From NCBI GenBank assembly GCA_028285465.1, contig JANQPD010000052.1:1-64000 (forward strand): DNA of 64,000 nucleotides. The letters are read 5' to 3'. The notes beneath the pieces are model-generated. The model saw nothing but the letters and a program-made list of their open reading frames with translations. It searched no databases and was not told where the DNA came from. The translations under genes were made by a program, and so were the position numbers. Positions 21,501-31,318 of the stretch are shown here, in pieces (position 1 is the stretch's first letter; the number at the start of each line of letters is the position of its first letter). The stretch is from Owenweeksia sp. GTDB lineage: Bacteria; Bacteroidota; Bacteroidia; Flavobacteriales; Schleiferiaceae.

Positions 21501-21691
21501 ATTTCTCCTGCAGCTTTGTTGGTAAAGGTTACCGCCAGTATGCTCCGGTATACTTCCGGACCCGGTGTACCCAGGCACAAGCGGAGGTAAGCGCGCACCA
21601 GGTTATAGGTTTTTCCTGCACCTGCAGAGGCATTGTATATTTTAAAGGGAGCTTCGGTAAAAGGCATAAAGCCGTTTATTTGGCGCACCAA
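18524..21691 (-). CDS. UvrD/RecB-like (AddA-type) helicase-nuclease
   Basis: Walker A YNASAGAGKTYNLV; FFIDEFQDTSSLQW; LLYVAMTRAEEVLYIF; C-term RPDRVVLEGNTAHVLDYKTG nuclease motif. Confidence 0.88.
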   Translation of the reverse strand: MVRQINGFMPFTEAPFKIYNASAGAGKTYNLVRAYLRLCLGTPGPEVYRSILAVTFTNKAAGEMKARILKALWAFNKVVGPEKASPNEMHRQLAEELNEEVETLGYRAGDVLRAILHSYSAFSVSTIDKFTNRLIRSFAQDLKLNGNYEVELDSYSILHEAVDKMLGELQEGDGASMALISYINTQLEEGKSPRIAQHLTRMGASLFDEAAQPYLDLLQGTSLEEIIGARKQLLARQKKIAGHLAGMAEAILERMEEADLAHEWFSRKVFPNWLLKFRSKSLEDCFPGKMVHSFLFEEAHFFSKANQKKYGHLIDPVEAELRASAIHLLQELQSHYPIYHLSRLVLKDVYALAVLNLVDHRLQEVKEESNRLPIGEFNKLISLRLRQQAAPFLYERLGDRYKHFFIDEFQDTSSLQWENLIPLINNALSEGSMHSSAMLVGDGKQAIYRWRGGEVEQFLALGNNTHPSNKIRSEQGDIELYTRQKLTLAHNYRSRQEVVRFNNSFFKWIAGNLEADQHKQLYAQASQKANPREGGFVQLERNAYTDTYEEMELQRIEQAIYEAEQHGYGRSDIAILVRGNKEGKKIVDHLLSKDVLVVSTATLQLQQSRDLLFVIDFLRALTRPDDLLPRVKCLEYMWGKNEKLQDETLHVFLLPFKEQSIKRFEQFIETQWPGFDFARFQRFSLEQKVYTIINHQDDALKNDAFVSAFLDAVHRFQNQQEGHVPELLSWWDEEGGRKQLDMEGAENAVNLLTIHKSKGLEFPVVIMPFADWRLSTGTAHAWLRLDPGQFFGLPVARVSLSKNGYDYADETYKERYLENAQAEILDNVNLLYVAMTRAEEVLYIFSSTARRDDTSRVSTYFAGFLENEGAETPLQAGEYPHKQQAKPVVFRQISPRYKEEEWAKKLAISITAPKAWETGEQGALQFGKAVHAYLSTIEKSIDYNQIEEGDPLVSEHAEKVLKHPDLFKYFAEGLEVLNERDLLLPDGKIMRPDRVVLEGNTAHVLDYKTGAESPEHLTQLKSYLVQLKNAGYHVGDGKLVYINEHIYIKSLNHEA

Positions 21692-21767
21692 AGTAGCCCA
21701 AATCGGGAGTATAAGAAACCTCTATATAAAAAAAGGCGAATGCCAAAGGCAATAAACCTAATGTGTG

Positions 21768-21775
21768 TAGCTTTG
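21768..21775 (+). promoter_or_regulatory. Candidate Bacteroidota -7 element (TAnnTTTG) upstream of superoxide dismutase
   Basis: TAGCTTTG about 45 nt upstream of the SOD ATG. Confidence 0.35.
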
Positions 21776-21818
21776 TTAGTCTTTCGAACTAAATGTATAA
21801 ATCACTAAATCTATTTTT

Positions 21819-22427
21819 ATGTCTTTCACACTCCCCGAACTTCCTTACGCACACGATGCCCTTGAACCCCATATTGATGCACAAACCATGGAGATCCACC
21901 ATGGAAAACACCATGCCGGGTACACTTCTAAATTGAACAATGCCATTGAAGGTACCGACCTGGAGGGCAAGAGCATTGAAGAAATTCTCAAAAATGTATC
22001 GCAGCACAGCGCTGCCGTGCGCAACAACGGAGGAGGTTATTACAACCACAGCCTTTTCTGGGAGGTAATGAGCCCCAACGGGGGCGGGGAACCTACCGGT
22101 GAAGTGGCCAATGCCATCAACGAAGCTTTTGGTTCTTATTCTAATTTCAAAGATGAATTCAGTGCTGCTGCCGCCAGTCGCTTTGGTTCAGGCTGGGCCT
22201 GGCTTATGGTTGGCCCCGACAATAAGCTGCACGTAACCTCCACAGCTAACCAGGACAATCCGCTTATGGATATTGCCGAAACAAAGGGTATGCCTGTTTT
22301 GGGGCTAGATGTATGGGAGCATGCCTATTATCTAAAATATCAGAATAAGCGCCCGGACTACATCAGTGCCTTTTTTAACGTGATCAATTGGGAAGAGGTA
22401 AACAGCCGCTACGCAGCAGCAAAGTAA
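21819..22427 (+). CDS. sodA: Superoxide dismutase (Fe/Mn family)
   Basis: [51 protein letters not shown]. Confidence 0.95.
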   Translation: MSFTLPELPYAHDALEPHIDAQTMEIHHGKHHAGYTSKLNNAIEGTDLEGKSIEEILKNVSQHSAAVRNNGGGYYNHSLFWEVMSPNGGGEPTGEVANAINEAFGSYSNFKDEFSAAAASRFGSGWAWLMVGPDNKLHVTSTANQDNPLMDIAETKGMPVLGLDVWEHAYYLKYQNKRPDYISAFFNVINWEEVNSRYAAAK

Positions 22428-22452
22428 TTTTTTCCTTCTGAAGTATATGTAA

Positions 22453-22482
22453 GCCGATGGCATAATGCCATCGGCTTTTTTC
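22453..22482 (+). terminator. Rho-independent terminator after SOD gene
   Basis: GCCGATGGCA-taa-TGCCATCGGC followed by TTTTTT. Confidence 0.85.
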
Positions 22483-22505
22483 TAAAACGTTTACTTCACT
22501 AAGCT

Positions 22506-23372
22506 TTAAAAAGCTATGTAGCCTTTGGGGTTTATCGCATTGCCTTTGTACCACAGCTCAAAGTGCAGATGCGGCCCGCTGGTAAGCTCTCCCGAGTTGC
22601 CAATGATCGCAATGGGTTCCCCTGCTTTTACCAGGGCACCTTGTTTTTTCAGCAAGGCAGAGTTGTGCTTGTACACACTGAGAAAGTCATGTGCATGCTG
22701 TACAATGAGCACATTTCCTGTCTCCACAGTCCACTCGCTAAAGATCACCACGCCTTCCTGTACCGACTTGATCACTTCATTTTTTTGTGCCACTACGTCC
22801 ACTCCAAAATGATCCTTCTCCGCTTCAAACTCGTTTACGATCAAGCCGTTTACCGGGGTAAAAAAGCTTAGCCCCCTGAAACCATTGCCCTGCCCTTCGC
22901 TGGCCAGGTCAAAGCGCTCCTCGTTCTCCACAAACTCTCGCAAGGCTTCGTCAGCCTGGGTGATCCCCGTGTTCAGGGCCTGTGTGACAGCCGAATCCGT
23001 AAGCGTAGTGTCGGCAAAATCCAATACCGGTTTTCCTTCCAGGATGTTGCGGATGTTGAGCAGGTACCGTTGGTTGTAGGCCAGCTGCTCCTTTAAGGAA
23101 TCTGTAGTACTTACCAGGTTTACCGCCCGTTGCCTCAGGCGCGTGCTGCTATAGCCGGGAATATATTCCCGTAGGGGGGTAAAAGCAATAAGCAAAATAG
23201 TCCCTGTGATCAGCACGATCGTACTGATGCCTACGAGAAAAAAAACGTTGAGGCGGCTGAGCTTTAACGAAAGCTTTTCTTCAAAGGTATCGTCATTTAA
23301 AATAACCAGGCGGTACTTGTTTCTCAGTTTGCGCCCGATCTGTTTTCTGTCGCGTGTTTTTTGATCGCCCAT
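22506..23372 (-). CDS. M23-family metallopeptidase (LytM) with N-terminal TM
   Basis: HFGVDVVAQKNEVIKSVQEGVV, VLIVQHAHDFLSVYKHNS, SGPHLHFELWYKGNAINP; start taken as MGDQKTRDRK. Confidence 0.88.
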   Translation of the reverse strand: MGDQKTRDRKQIGRKLRNKYRLVILNDDTFEEKLSLKLSRLNVFFLVGISTIVLITGTILLIAFTPLREYIPGYSSTRLRQRAVNLVSTTDSLKEQLAYNQRYLLNIRNILEGKPVLDFADTTLTDSAVTQALNTGITQADEALREFVENEERFDLASEGQGNGFRGLSFFTPVNGLIVNEFEAEKDHFGVDVVAQKNEVIKSVQEGVVIFSEWTVETGNVLIVQHAHDFLSVYKHNSALLKKQGALVKAGEPIAIIGNSGELTSGPHLHFELWYKGNAINPKGYIAF

Positions 23373-23476
23373 GTGGGGGCAAATATCGGAATACAAACAG
23401 ATTATTTAAGCCTCGATACTTTTAGGCGGCATTATTATAATATTTTTGGCGCTTCGCTGTTTACTCTACCTCTGTT

Positions 23477-26110
23477 TTGAAAACCGTGGCCATATATATA
23501 CACCGCTTCTTTAGCGCTTTTCTGCTGACAATACTCCTCATTTCCCTGGCGGGATGTAGCCGTTCTCGCGACTCCTTTACCAGCCGGACCTATCACCGCA
23601 TGGTGAGCAAGTTTAACCCCCTTTTTAACGGAGAGCAGGCTTATTTAAAGGGCGTACAGAGTATCGAACGTGCGCACAAAGACAATTTTGACGAGATCCT
23701 GGATGTATACCTTATCCCCACGGAAAAAGAAGCTTCTTCTGTAAAACCCGATATGGACAAGGCCGTTGAAAAAGGCGCCAAGGTGATCCAGGAGCACAGT
23801 ATGATGGTACGCAACGATCAAAAAAACAGCTTTGTAGATGACAGTTACCTCCTTATCGGGAAAGCGCGTTTCTACAAGCGCGATTTTCTGGAAGCCCTGG
23901 AGACCTTTAATTACGTGATACAGGAGTTTGAAAAAGAAAAAGCGGCAGATGAAGCGCGCGTATGGGCAGCCAAAAGCCTTATTGAAACAGAGAATTACCT
24001 CAGCGCACAAGCCAATGTAGAAAAGCTATACCGCAAGAAAGGCGCAAAGGAAAAGGTAAAAGTACAGGCCCTATCCGTGTTTGCCCAAATCGAGATCCGT
24101 AAAAAAAACTACGAAGGAGCCATACAGTTGCTGCGCCAGGCAGTAGATAAAACAAAGAAAAAACAAGAGGAGATCCGCTGGTTGTTTATCATCGGACAAC
24201 TGCATGCCCGCTTGGGCAACCACTATGAAGCGAGTGAAAAATTTCGCGAAGTGATCAAAAAAGGCCCGCCTTATGAGTTGCTTTTCCAGGCGCAGCTTAA
24301 CCGGGCAAAAAACTATGACGTAGACCTGCAAAACCCCAACCGGGTATTTGACGAGTTGCGGGCCATGCTCAGGGATGACAAGAACTACGACAACCGCGAC
24401 CAGATCTACTATGTAATGGCCGAAGTATCCGAACGCCTGGAAGAAGACGCTATGGTAGAGGAATTCCTGAATAAATCCATCCGTACCAGCACCACCAACA
24501 ACGCTCAAAAAGGCCTGAGTTACCTTAAAATGGGAGAGATAAACTTTGACAACCGCATGTACCCGGTTGCAGCCGCTTATTACGACAGCGCTTACAGCGT
24601 ATTGCCTAAAGAACACAAACGCTTTGAAGAAGTGCGTATCAAAAAGGAAAGCCTGGGCGCACTGGTTAAGAATATTGAGGTTATTGAAACACAAGACAGC
24701 CTCCAACGCATTGCCAACCTCACCGAAAAACAACGCCTGGCTTTTATCAATAAACTGATCGATAAGCTGGAGGAGGCCGATCGCCTTGCCGAAGAAGAAA
24801 GGCAAAGGGCAGAAGACAATGCCCTTGCCTTTAATCCGGGCAACCCTTCGGGTGGTGGTGGCAACAGCGCTGCCGGGACCTGGTACTTTTATAACCAAAG
24901 CCTCCGCTCTGTAGGGGTACGCGACTTCCGAAACCGTTTCGGGAACCGCAAGTTAGAAGACAACTGGCGTAGGGAAAACAAAGATTCTGACGGAAGCTTT
25001 GCCCTCAACACCCAGGGTGAAGATGAAGAGGCACCGGGCTCAGGTTCCGGTTCCGAAGAGAGTGACAGCAAGTATAAGCCCGAACAGTTTCTGGCTAACC
25101 TGCCACTCACGGAAGAAAAGATGGCCGCCAGCCACCAATTGATCATTGATGCGTTCATGGCTATCGGTGTTATTTACAAAGAAGAATTAAAGGATTACCT
25201 GGCAGCAGCTAAAGAATTAAAAAAACTGCTCAAGCGTTACCCGGACCTGGACATAAAAGGGCGGGTATGGTATACCTTATACCGCATATACATTTTGGCC
25301 GAGGATCCAACAGAAGCAAACAAATACAAAAACCTGATCCTGAGCGAACTGCCCGAAAGCGAATACGCCAACATCATTCGCAATGAAGGCAAACCTGAAA
25401 AAGAAGTGGATAAAAGTGCCGCCAAGGCCCTGTACGTAGAAGCCCTGGCGCAATACCGAGCTGAAAAATACAAGCCTGCCTTAAAGCTTTCCACACAAGG
25501 GGTGGGTGACTATTCAGAAACAGAGTACGGGGCACGCTTCTTTTTACTGCGCGCCTATAGCCTGGCACAAACCGATGAAAAAGATAAGCTTAAACTAGCT
25601 CTGCGGGCAGTAGTAGACCGCTATCCCGACACAGAGGAGGCCAAGGCCGCCAATGATGTTCTGGCCCAGATTGACGAGCCGGTAATAGGCGAAAAAAAGA
25701 CAACGGATAATACGAAAGAAGGAGACAAGAGCCTGTATACCTATAAGGCAGATGCCCCGCATCGTTATGTCCTCATCGTTCCCAATTTAGGGGTGGATAT
25801 GAACAACCTGCGCAATGACGTAAGCGATTTTAACACACAGTTTTATAAATTGGAGAAGCTCAACAGCCGCAGTATTTTCCTGGACCAGGACAACCAAATG
25901 GTACTGGTAGCTACCTTTCCCAATGCTGCTAAAGCGATGAATTATTACAATACGCTGATCAACCAAAGGGTTTTGGTAAAATACATGCCTGTGGAGTCTG
26001 CCAAGCATTTTGTAATTTCGAACACTAATTTTCAGACCTTTTATAAGGAAAAGGAGGTAGAGCCCTACCTTGCTTTTTATGATGCACAATACCTGAAAAA
26101 GAAGGAATAG
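23477..26110 (+). CDS. porW: TPR lipoprotein of the type IX secretion system (PorW/SprE-like)
   Basis: Lipobox LLISLAGCSRSRDSFTSRTYHRMVSKFNPLFNG; multiple TPR-like repeats; followed by bactofilin and AtpZ/I genes. Confidence 0.75.
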   Translation: MKTVAIYIHRFFSAFLLTILLISLAGCSRSRDSFTSRTYHRMVSKFNPLFNGEQAYLKGVQSIERAHKDNFDEILDVYLIPTEKEASSVKPDMDKAVEKGAKVIQEHSMMVRNDQKNSFVDDSYLLIGKARFYKRDFLEALETFNYVIQEFEKEKAADEARVWAAKSLIETENYLSAQANVEKLYRKKGAKEKVKVQALSVFAQIEIRKKNYEGAIQLLRQAVDKTKKKQEEIRWLFIIGQLHARLGNHYEASEKFREVIKKGPPYELLFQAQLNRAKNYDVDLQNPNRVFDELRAMLRDDKNYDNRDQIYYVMAEVSERLEEDAMVEEFLNKSIRTSTTNNAQKGLSYLKMGEINFDNRMYPVAAAYYDSAYSVLPKEHKRFEEVRIKKESLGALVKNIEVIETQDSLQRIANLTEKQRLAFINKLIDKLEEADRLAEEERQRAEDNALAFNPGNPSGGGGNSAAGTWYFYNQSLRSVGVRDFRNRFGNRKLEDNWRRENKDSDGSFALNTQGEDEEAPGSGSGSEESDSKYKPEQFLANLPLTEEKMAASHQLIIDAFMAIGVIYKEELKDYLAAAKELKKLLKRYPDLDIKGRVWYTLYRIYILAEDPTEANKYKNLILSELPESEYANIIRNEGKPEKEVDKSAAKALYVEALAQYRAEKYKPALKLSTQGVGDYSETEYGARFFLLRAYSLAQTDEKDKLKLALRAVVDRYPDTEEAKAANDVLAQIDEPVIGEKKTTDNTKEGDKSLYTYKADAPHRYVLIVPNLGVDMNNLRNDVSDFNTQFYKLEKLNSRSIFLDQDNQMVLVATFPNAAKAMNYYNTLINQRVLVKYMPVESAKHFVISNTNFQTFYKEKEVEPYLAFYDAQYLKKKE

Positions 26111-26113
26111 ATC

Positions 26114-26530
26114 ATGATCAAAAAAAATCTCAACGAAACCAACCAGGCCAGCAATCGTATCCTGGCCGGCACTTCCATTGAAGGAGAACTACGCACAGAC
26201 GGCGATATGCGCATTGATGGCCACGTAAAAGGACAGATCAACATCAAGGGCAAGCTGGTAGTGGGCGAAAAAGGTTCTGTAGAAGGAGAAGTGGTGTGTG
26301 CCTACGCCACTATTGCCGGTACAATAAAGGCAAAAGTAGAGGTAAGCGAATTGCTTACCCTGCAGGCTTCCGCAAAATTAAACGGAGATGTGCTCACGAA
26401 TAAGCTGTCTGTAGAACCTGGCGCTGAATTTACCGGTTCTTGCAGCATGGGAGCCGTGGTGCGCGAAATGACCAAGCAAGATGAAAAAGCAGAAGGCGGC
26501 GCCAAAGACACCAAAGGACAAAGCGCCTAA
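26114..26530 (+). CDS. Bactofilin / polymer-forming cytoskeletal protein
   Basis: ISIEGELRTDGDMRIDGHVKGQINIKGKLVVGEKGSVEGEV beta-repeat pattern. Confidence 0.92.
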   Translation: MIKKNLNETNQASNRILAGTSIEGELRTDGDMRIDGHVKGQINIKGKLVVGEKGSVEGEVVCAYATIAGTIKAKVEVSELLTLQASAKLNGDVLTNKLSVEPGAEFTGSCSMGAVVREMTKQDEKAEGGAKDTKGQSA

Positions 26531-26720
26531 CCTCTATGTTAAATACTCCACCCTGGTCATTCAAATGGGCCTCATCATAGGCTTGGGTACCTGGCTAGGC
26601 GATTACCTGGACGAGAAGCGGGCAAACGAATTTCCCGTTTATACGCTGGTGTTGGCCCTGTTTTCCGTAGGGGCAGCTCTTTACCTTATCCTGAGAGATG
26701 TGCTGAAAAACCGGTCTTAG
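26481..26720 (+). CDS. AtpZ/AtpI-family membrane protein
   Basis: Two TM segments, LIIGLGTWLGDYLDEK...FSVGAALYLILRDV; overlaps bactofilin 3' end by about 50 nt. Confidence 0.8.
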   Translation: MKKQKAAPKTPKDKAPNLYVKYSTLVIQMGLIIGLGTWLGDYLDEKRANEFPVYTLVLALFSVGAALYLILRDVLKNRS

Positions 26721-26749
26721 TCCTATCCTTACCCGGCAAGAAAAGCTTT

Positions 26750-27151
26750 ATGCTAAAAACGTTTGCAACATTTTCTTTCTTCACCGCCCTATTCAGCCTT
26801 TTTGTGCAGGGTCTGCTCTACTTTATCCTGCCCGAATTTCAACTGCCCTTTACCCTGGTGCTGATAGAATATTGGGCTTTTTCGTATTTCCTTACGCAGG
26901 TCAGCTTTTTTGTAGTGCTGTATATCCACCACCGGAACAGCAACCGTACCGGTTTTGCCTTTTTAGGGCTGGTATTGGTTAAGATGGCTGTTGCGGCCCT
27001 CTATATCATTCCGCAGCTAAAAGCCGAAGAGGTAGATAAATACTACCTGATGTTTAACTTTTTTGGCGCCTATTTTTTCCTGCTGTTTTTAGAAGCCCGG
27101 GAATTGATGGTGCTTTTAAAAGCTACTTCTTATAACCGGAATACCGGTTAA
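26750..27151 (+). CDS. Four-TM hypothetical protein (DUF6168-like) of ATP-synthase neighbourhood
   Basis: 133 aa, four hydrophobic segments, located in atpI-like position. Confidence 0.6.
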   Translation: MLKTFATFSFFTALFSLFVQGLLYFILPEFQLPFTLVLIEYWAFSYFLTQVSFFVVLYIHHRNSNRTGFAFLGLVLVKMAVAALYIIPQLKAEEVDKYYLMFNFFGAYFFLLFLEARELMVLLKATSYNRNTG

Positions 27152-27756
27152 AGGTCCCCTCGGGCTCTTCGGGCACTCCATTTGGAAATGATGTGCCGAT
27201 CCCCCTGGATCCTTATATGGGTTAAGTTCATCTCCGCTTATCATGCGGGCACCTGTTACCTAGCTAGTTACAGAAAAACCTCTCCATACAGTCACGTCTC
27301 CTATCCCACCACTATGGTTGGTAAAAGCATAGCGCTTGTATCCATTTTTAGGCCGTTCATAAGTTCTCGCTTAGTTTACTGCAGGCCTGAAGGTGCTTTT
27401 ACGAATAGTTTAACGTGTGTTTGAGAAAAGGTCGTGAAACATAGCAAAAGAAAGACTGTGATTGGGTATATAGCCCGCTAGCTTTTAGTCGGACGTACGT
27501 CAACTTGCAAATTTTTATCACACAAAACTCTACATGATGAATCAAAAAACGATCAGCGCCCCTTTTGGGACATTGTGCCTTTCTCTTTCTGCCAGCGCGC
27601 AGCTCTGCTGTAAGCTTCTCTGAGAAGTTACCGGATAAAAGTAGAAAGACTACCTTTAGCCAGTAAGTGAAAAGTAAGGTTCAGCGAAGGCCAGGCCCTG
27701 GGGCATTGAAAGCCCAGAACCAGCAGTAGTTAAAACAAACTTCAACACCTAATGTT

Positions 27757-28818
27757 ATGAAAACTTTGATATCTCTTTTAACTGTAGGCATTCTATTCAC
27801 CTCCCTAACGGATGTGGCGGGACAAGCGCTTAGCAAAGGCCAAAAAAGAGTGCATGTACAAAACAAAGAAGAGTATCACCCTGCGCATAGCTATAAAGTA
27901 AGCGGCAACGATTACACTTTTACAAAAGCAACAGGCACTTACCAGGACCTGACAGGCGCAATTCCTATCAACAACAACCAATTATGGGATAGCCCCGATT
28001 TTGTTATTCCCATCGGGTTTGCTTTTGATCTGAACGATACGCTTATTGACTCCCTTAATGTCGCTTCAGCCCAAGGGGGCTCCGTTTCGAGCAGAATGGG
28101 TATGCATTACTGCCTGATCATGGTTTTTGAAGCAGACCTGATCGACCGGGGGGATATCTCAGGTATTTCTCAGTCCCCCATCAGTTACAAACTAGAAGGA
28201 TCACCCGGAAACAGGATCTTAAAAGTGGAGTGGAAAAATGCCGGTTTTTTTGATGAAGGGGCTGCGCTGGGCACATTGAACGATTATGTCAACTTCCAAT
28301 TGTGGCTTTACGAAGGGACAAACGCCATTGAGATTCATTTTGGTCCCAACCAGGTGACCGATCCGGCCATAAATTATCTTGGAAGAGGAGGTCCGGGAAT
28401 TGGAATAAGTGGGCGGATTGGCAATGCTATAACTGCCTATTACTTCTTGTCTGACACCCCTGACAATCCCATGCTTGTAAACTATTCCACCACCTTGAAC
28501 GGCACGCCCGCAAACGGTACGATCTACAGGTTTTCCAGAAATACCATTGGCATAAGCGCTCACCCTTTAACTACCCACTCGCTTAACCTGTACCCGAACC
28601 CCCTAAAAAGTGAGGCCGTTTGTCAAACAGAAAAAGATCTACAAGACGCAACTCTGACCGTTTACAGCGCAAGTGGACAACTCATGAGGCAAATAACACA
28701 TATCTCCGGGAAGGAAGTTCGTCTAAAGCGCGGCAACTTAGCAGCTGGGCTGTATCTTATACAACTGACAGAACAAAACCAGCTTATAGCCTCTGAAAAG
28801 CTCATAGTAAAGGATTGA
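27757..28818 (+). CDS. Secreted protein with T9SS type A sorting domain
   Basis: Signal peptide MKTLISLLTVGILFTSLTDVAGQ; C-term LNLYPNPLKSEAVCQTEKDL...GLYLIQLTEQNQLIASEKLIVKD. Confidence 0.8.
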   Translation: MKTLISLLTVGILFTSLTDVAGQALSKGQKRVHVQNKEEYHPAHSYKVSGNDYTFTKATGTYQDLTGAIPINNNQLWDSPDFVIPIGFAFDLNDTLIDSLNVASAQGGSVSSRMGMHYCLIMVFEADLIDRGDISGISQSPISYKLEGSPGNRILKVEWKNAGFFDEGAALGTLNDYVNFQLWLYEGTNAIEIHFGPNQVTDPAINYLGRGGPGIGISGRIGNAITAYYFLSDTPDNPMLVNYSTTLNGTPANGTIYRFSRNTIGISAHPLTTHSLNLYPNPLKSEAVCQTEKDLQDATLTVYSASGQLMRQITHISGKEVRLKRGNLAAGLYLIQLTEQNQLIASEKLIVKD

Positions 28819-28968
28819 TGCTTGAAGCAGACTTGACCCATCAGCCAATAGGATTACGTATGTATACCTTAAGGTGCGTTTGGCAAAACCAAAGTACATA
28901 AAAGCCGATCCTCTAAAGTGAATAGCCCTTATGTATAGCTATTTTGTATTTTGCCGTATTCTAAGAAG

Positions 28969-29580
28969 ATGCCCTTAAAAGACCGCTTATTTGTATTTCT
29001 CCTCAGTGCTTTCCTGCTAAGCAGTCCGCTGTATGCCCAAAGGTCGGGCAAGGTAATCACCTCTTTTGGTCTTCCACTGGAGACCGAAAATACCGGTAAT
29101 CTTCAGGGACCGAACTTGTTTGCCAGCCTCGGGTATGCATTTAAGCTAACGGATGCCCCTTCTTTTTTTATACAGCCGGAGCTCTCCTATATAAAAAGCA
29201 GCCTTTCCCCCTCCTCTTATGGCTATACTTTTGACAACGAGCTTATTAACCTGGGGTCAAAAATTGTTTTCAGGCAAGCCCTGGCGGATAAGGCATACAT
29301 TGAATTGTTTTCCGGCCTCTATTATACGCACATGGGCTATACCTGCAATTGTTTTGGAGCCACATATAAAAAAGCCAATGCCCTCGGGTACAGCTTTGGG
29401 CTTAGGCCGGTTGTAAAGCTGTCGCGCAAAGCAGAGCTCTTTTTTGATATGCGGTATATGGGATTTTCTGAGCGGCTGCGCTCGCCCGAAATGGATCTTG
29501 CACCCCCTATTGAGGTTTTCTTTGATAACGTGCAGGTAGCTTTTTACATCTTTTCTGTGGGTGGCTCCATAACCCTCTAA
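28969..29580 (+). CDS. Outer-membrane beta-barrel protein
   Basis: Signal peptide MPLKDRLFVFLLSAFLLSSPLYAQ; alternating aromatic/polar strands; start moved from TTG 28951 to ATG. Confidence 0.65.
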   Translation: MPLKDRLFVFLLSAFLLSSPLYAQRSGKVITSFGLPLETENTGNLQGPNLFASLGYAFKLTDAPSFFIQPELSYIKSSLSPSSYGYTFDNELINLGSKIVFRQALADKAYIELFSGLYYTHMGYTCNCFGATYKKANALGYSFGLRPVVKLSRKAELFFDMRYMGFSERLRSPEMDLAPPIEVFFDNVQVAFYIFSVGGSITL

Positions 29581-29705
29581 GCGGGTGATTTTTATGCAAG
29601 AATCCCCGGAAGAATATCTTATTTTCTTTGTTTCTGCCAACCCAACCTTACACACGCATTTGAACTTTCTGCAGGTCTTCTTTAAGACACGACCGAGAAC
29701 CGCAA

Positions 29706-29728
29706 AAGCCCATACTTACATGGGCTTC
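29706..29728 (+). terminator. Hairpin following the OMP gene / preceding atpB promoter
   Basis: AAGCCCAT-acttac-ATGGGCTT inverted repeat; weak U-tract. Confidence 0.45.
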
Positions 29729-29748
29729 AAATAATTTAAAGTACGCCC

Positions 29749-29778
29749 TTTGGTTAATCAGTTTTATACATACATTTG
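29749..29778 (+). promoter_or_regulatory. Candidate Bacteroidota promoter for atpB
   Basis: TTTG-N18-TACATTTG, matching the TTTG...TAnnTTTG consensus, 39 nt before the atpB ATG. Confidence 0.55.
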
Positions 29779-29816
29779 CACCGATTTTTAAAAAGGGTAA
29801 CCTGATCAAAACAGAG

Positions 29817-30980
29817 ATGCACAAACTTTTAAATTTCAGTGCGTTAGCCAGCCTTACGGTTTTACTTTCTACGAATGCTCCCTTATATGCGCAAGGGCAC
29901 GAAGAGCATGGACATAAAGGGCATGAGCACATCATTACAGTTCATGAAGACGTGGAGGTACACGGGGAGCGCTTCCCGGAAACAGAGAACGAGGAAGGCG
30001 ACTACGACCCCACCCCCGTTATCATGCACCACATACAGGATGCCCACAGCTTTCACATTTACGGAGAAGGCCACGAGGCGGTATCGGTTCCCCTTCCTGT
30101 TATCCTCTGGACAGAAAAGGGCCTGGTTACTTTTATGTCTTCCGAGTTTCACCACGACAGCCACGGCCATCATGTAGTAGAGAAAAAAGGCATGTACTTT
30201 GTGAACTATCACGAAGACATCTTCCAGTTGGAGCGCCCCGATGAAACACTGACACTCGATGAAGAAGGACACCCTACCAACACACAACCCCTGGATTTCT
30301 CCATCACCAAAAATGTATTTACCCTTTTCCTGGCCTGTATTTTACTCTTTTTGATCTTTGGAACAGCCGCCCGCAAATACAAAAATGCCGGGCACAAGGT
30401 ACCCAGGGGAATTGCTTCTTTTGTAGAGCCCCTGGTGGTGTATGTGCGTGACGACATTGCCAAAGCAAACGTGGGCGAAAAGAAGCACGAAAAATACATG
30501 CCCTATCTGCTTACCCTTTTCTTTCTTATCTGGGTGATCAACTTAATGGGGCTTATCCCTTTCTTTCCCTTTAGTGCAAACCTGACCGGGAATATCGCCT
30601 TTACGATGTCTTTGGCGGTTATTGCCATGTTTGTCGTAAGTTTTAGCGGAGGCAAAGCGTATTGGAAACACATTTTCTTTCCCAAGCCCTGGGGGGTATG
30701 GCCTATTTTAATGCCCATTGAGTTTGCCTCAAACGTCATCATTAAGTTTTTTGCCCTGATGATCCGTTTGTTTGCCAACATTACGGCAGGCCACATCATT
30801 GTATTGAGTCTTATTAGTCTGGTGTTCATTTTCCAATCGGTAGGAATGGCTGCTGTAGCGGTTCCCTTCGCGCTCTTCATTTCGGTGTTGGAGCTCTTAG
30901 TGGCTGCGTTACAAGCCTACATCTTTACCCTCTTGGTAGCCTTGTTCATCGGACAAGCGGTGGCGGATGACCACCATTAA
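29817..30980 (+). CDS. atpB: F0 ATP synthase subunit a with signal peptide and His-rich N-terminal extension
   Basis: C-terminal LMIRLFANITAGHIIVLSLISLVF; N-term signal peptide followed by GHEEHGHKGHEHIITVHED. Confidence 0.95.
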   Translation: MHKLLNFSALASLTVLLSTNAPLYAQGHEEHGHKGHEHIITVHEDVEVHGERFPETENEEGDYDPTPVIMHHIQDAHSFHIYGEGHEAVSVPLPVILWTEKGLVTFMSSEFHHDSHGHHVVEKKGMYFVNYHEDIFQLERPDETLTLDEEGHPTNTQPLDFSITKNVFTLFLACILLFLIFGTAARKYKNAGHKVPRGIASFVEPLVVYVRDDIAKANVGEKKHEKYMPYLLTLFFLIWVINLMGLIPFFPFSANLTGNIAFTMSLAVIAMFVVSFSGGKAYWKHIFFPKPWGVWPILMPIEFASNVIIKFFALMIRLFANITAGHIIVLSLISLVFIFQSVGMAAVAVPFALFISVLELLVAALQAYIFTLLVALFIGQAVADDHH

Positions 30981-31006
30981 TAGTATATAACGGTTTTTTT
31001 GTTTAA

Positions 31007-31222
<216 letters not shown>

Positions 31223-31240
31223 GTAGATTTTAAAAGAAAG

Positions 31241-31279
31241 AGCAGGCTCCATCAACGGTTGGTTGGGGGCCTGCTTTTA
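31241..31279 (+). terminator. Intra-operon hairpin with U-tract between atpE and atpF
   Basis: AGCAGGC ... GCCTGCTTTT, with additional CC/GG pairing. Confidence 0.6.
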
Positions 31280-31318
31280 TCCCCTCATGTAGTTTTAGAA
31301 AGGATTTAATAATTGATT

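Noticed and set aside
24071-24898. 275-aa minus-strand ORF
   Set aside because: Antisense to the PorW/SprE-like gene; composition typical of shadow ORFs.
29817-30980. His-rich N-terminal extension of AtpB as a novel metal-binding feature
   Set aside because: Bacteroidota AtpB proteins commonly have a signal peptide and long His-rich N-terminal region; noted but not unusual enough by itself.
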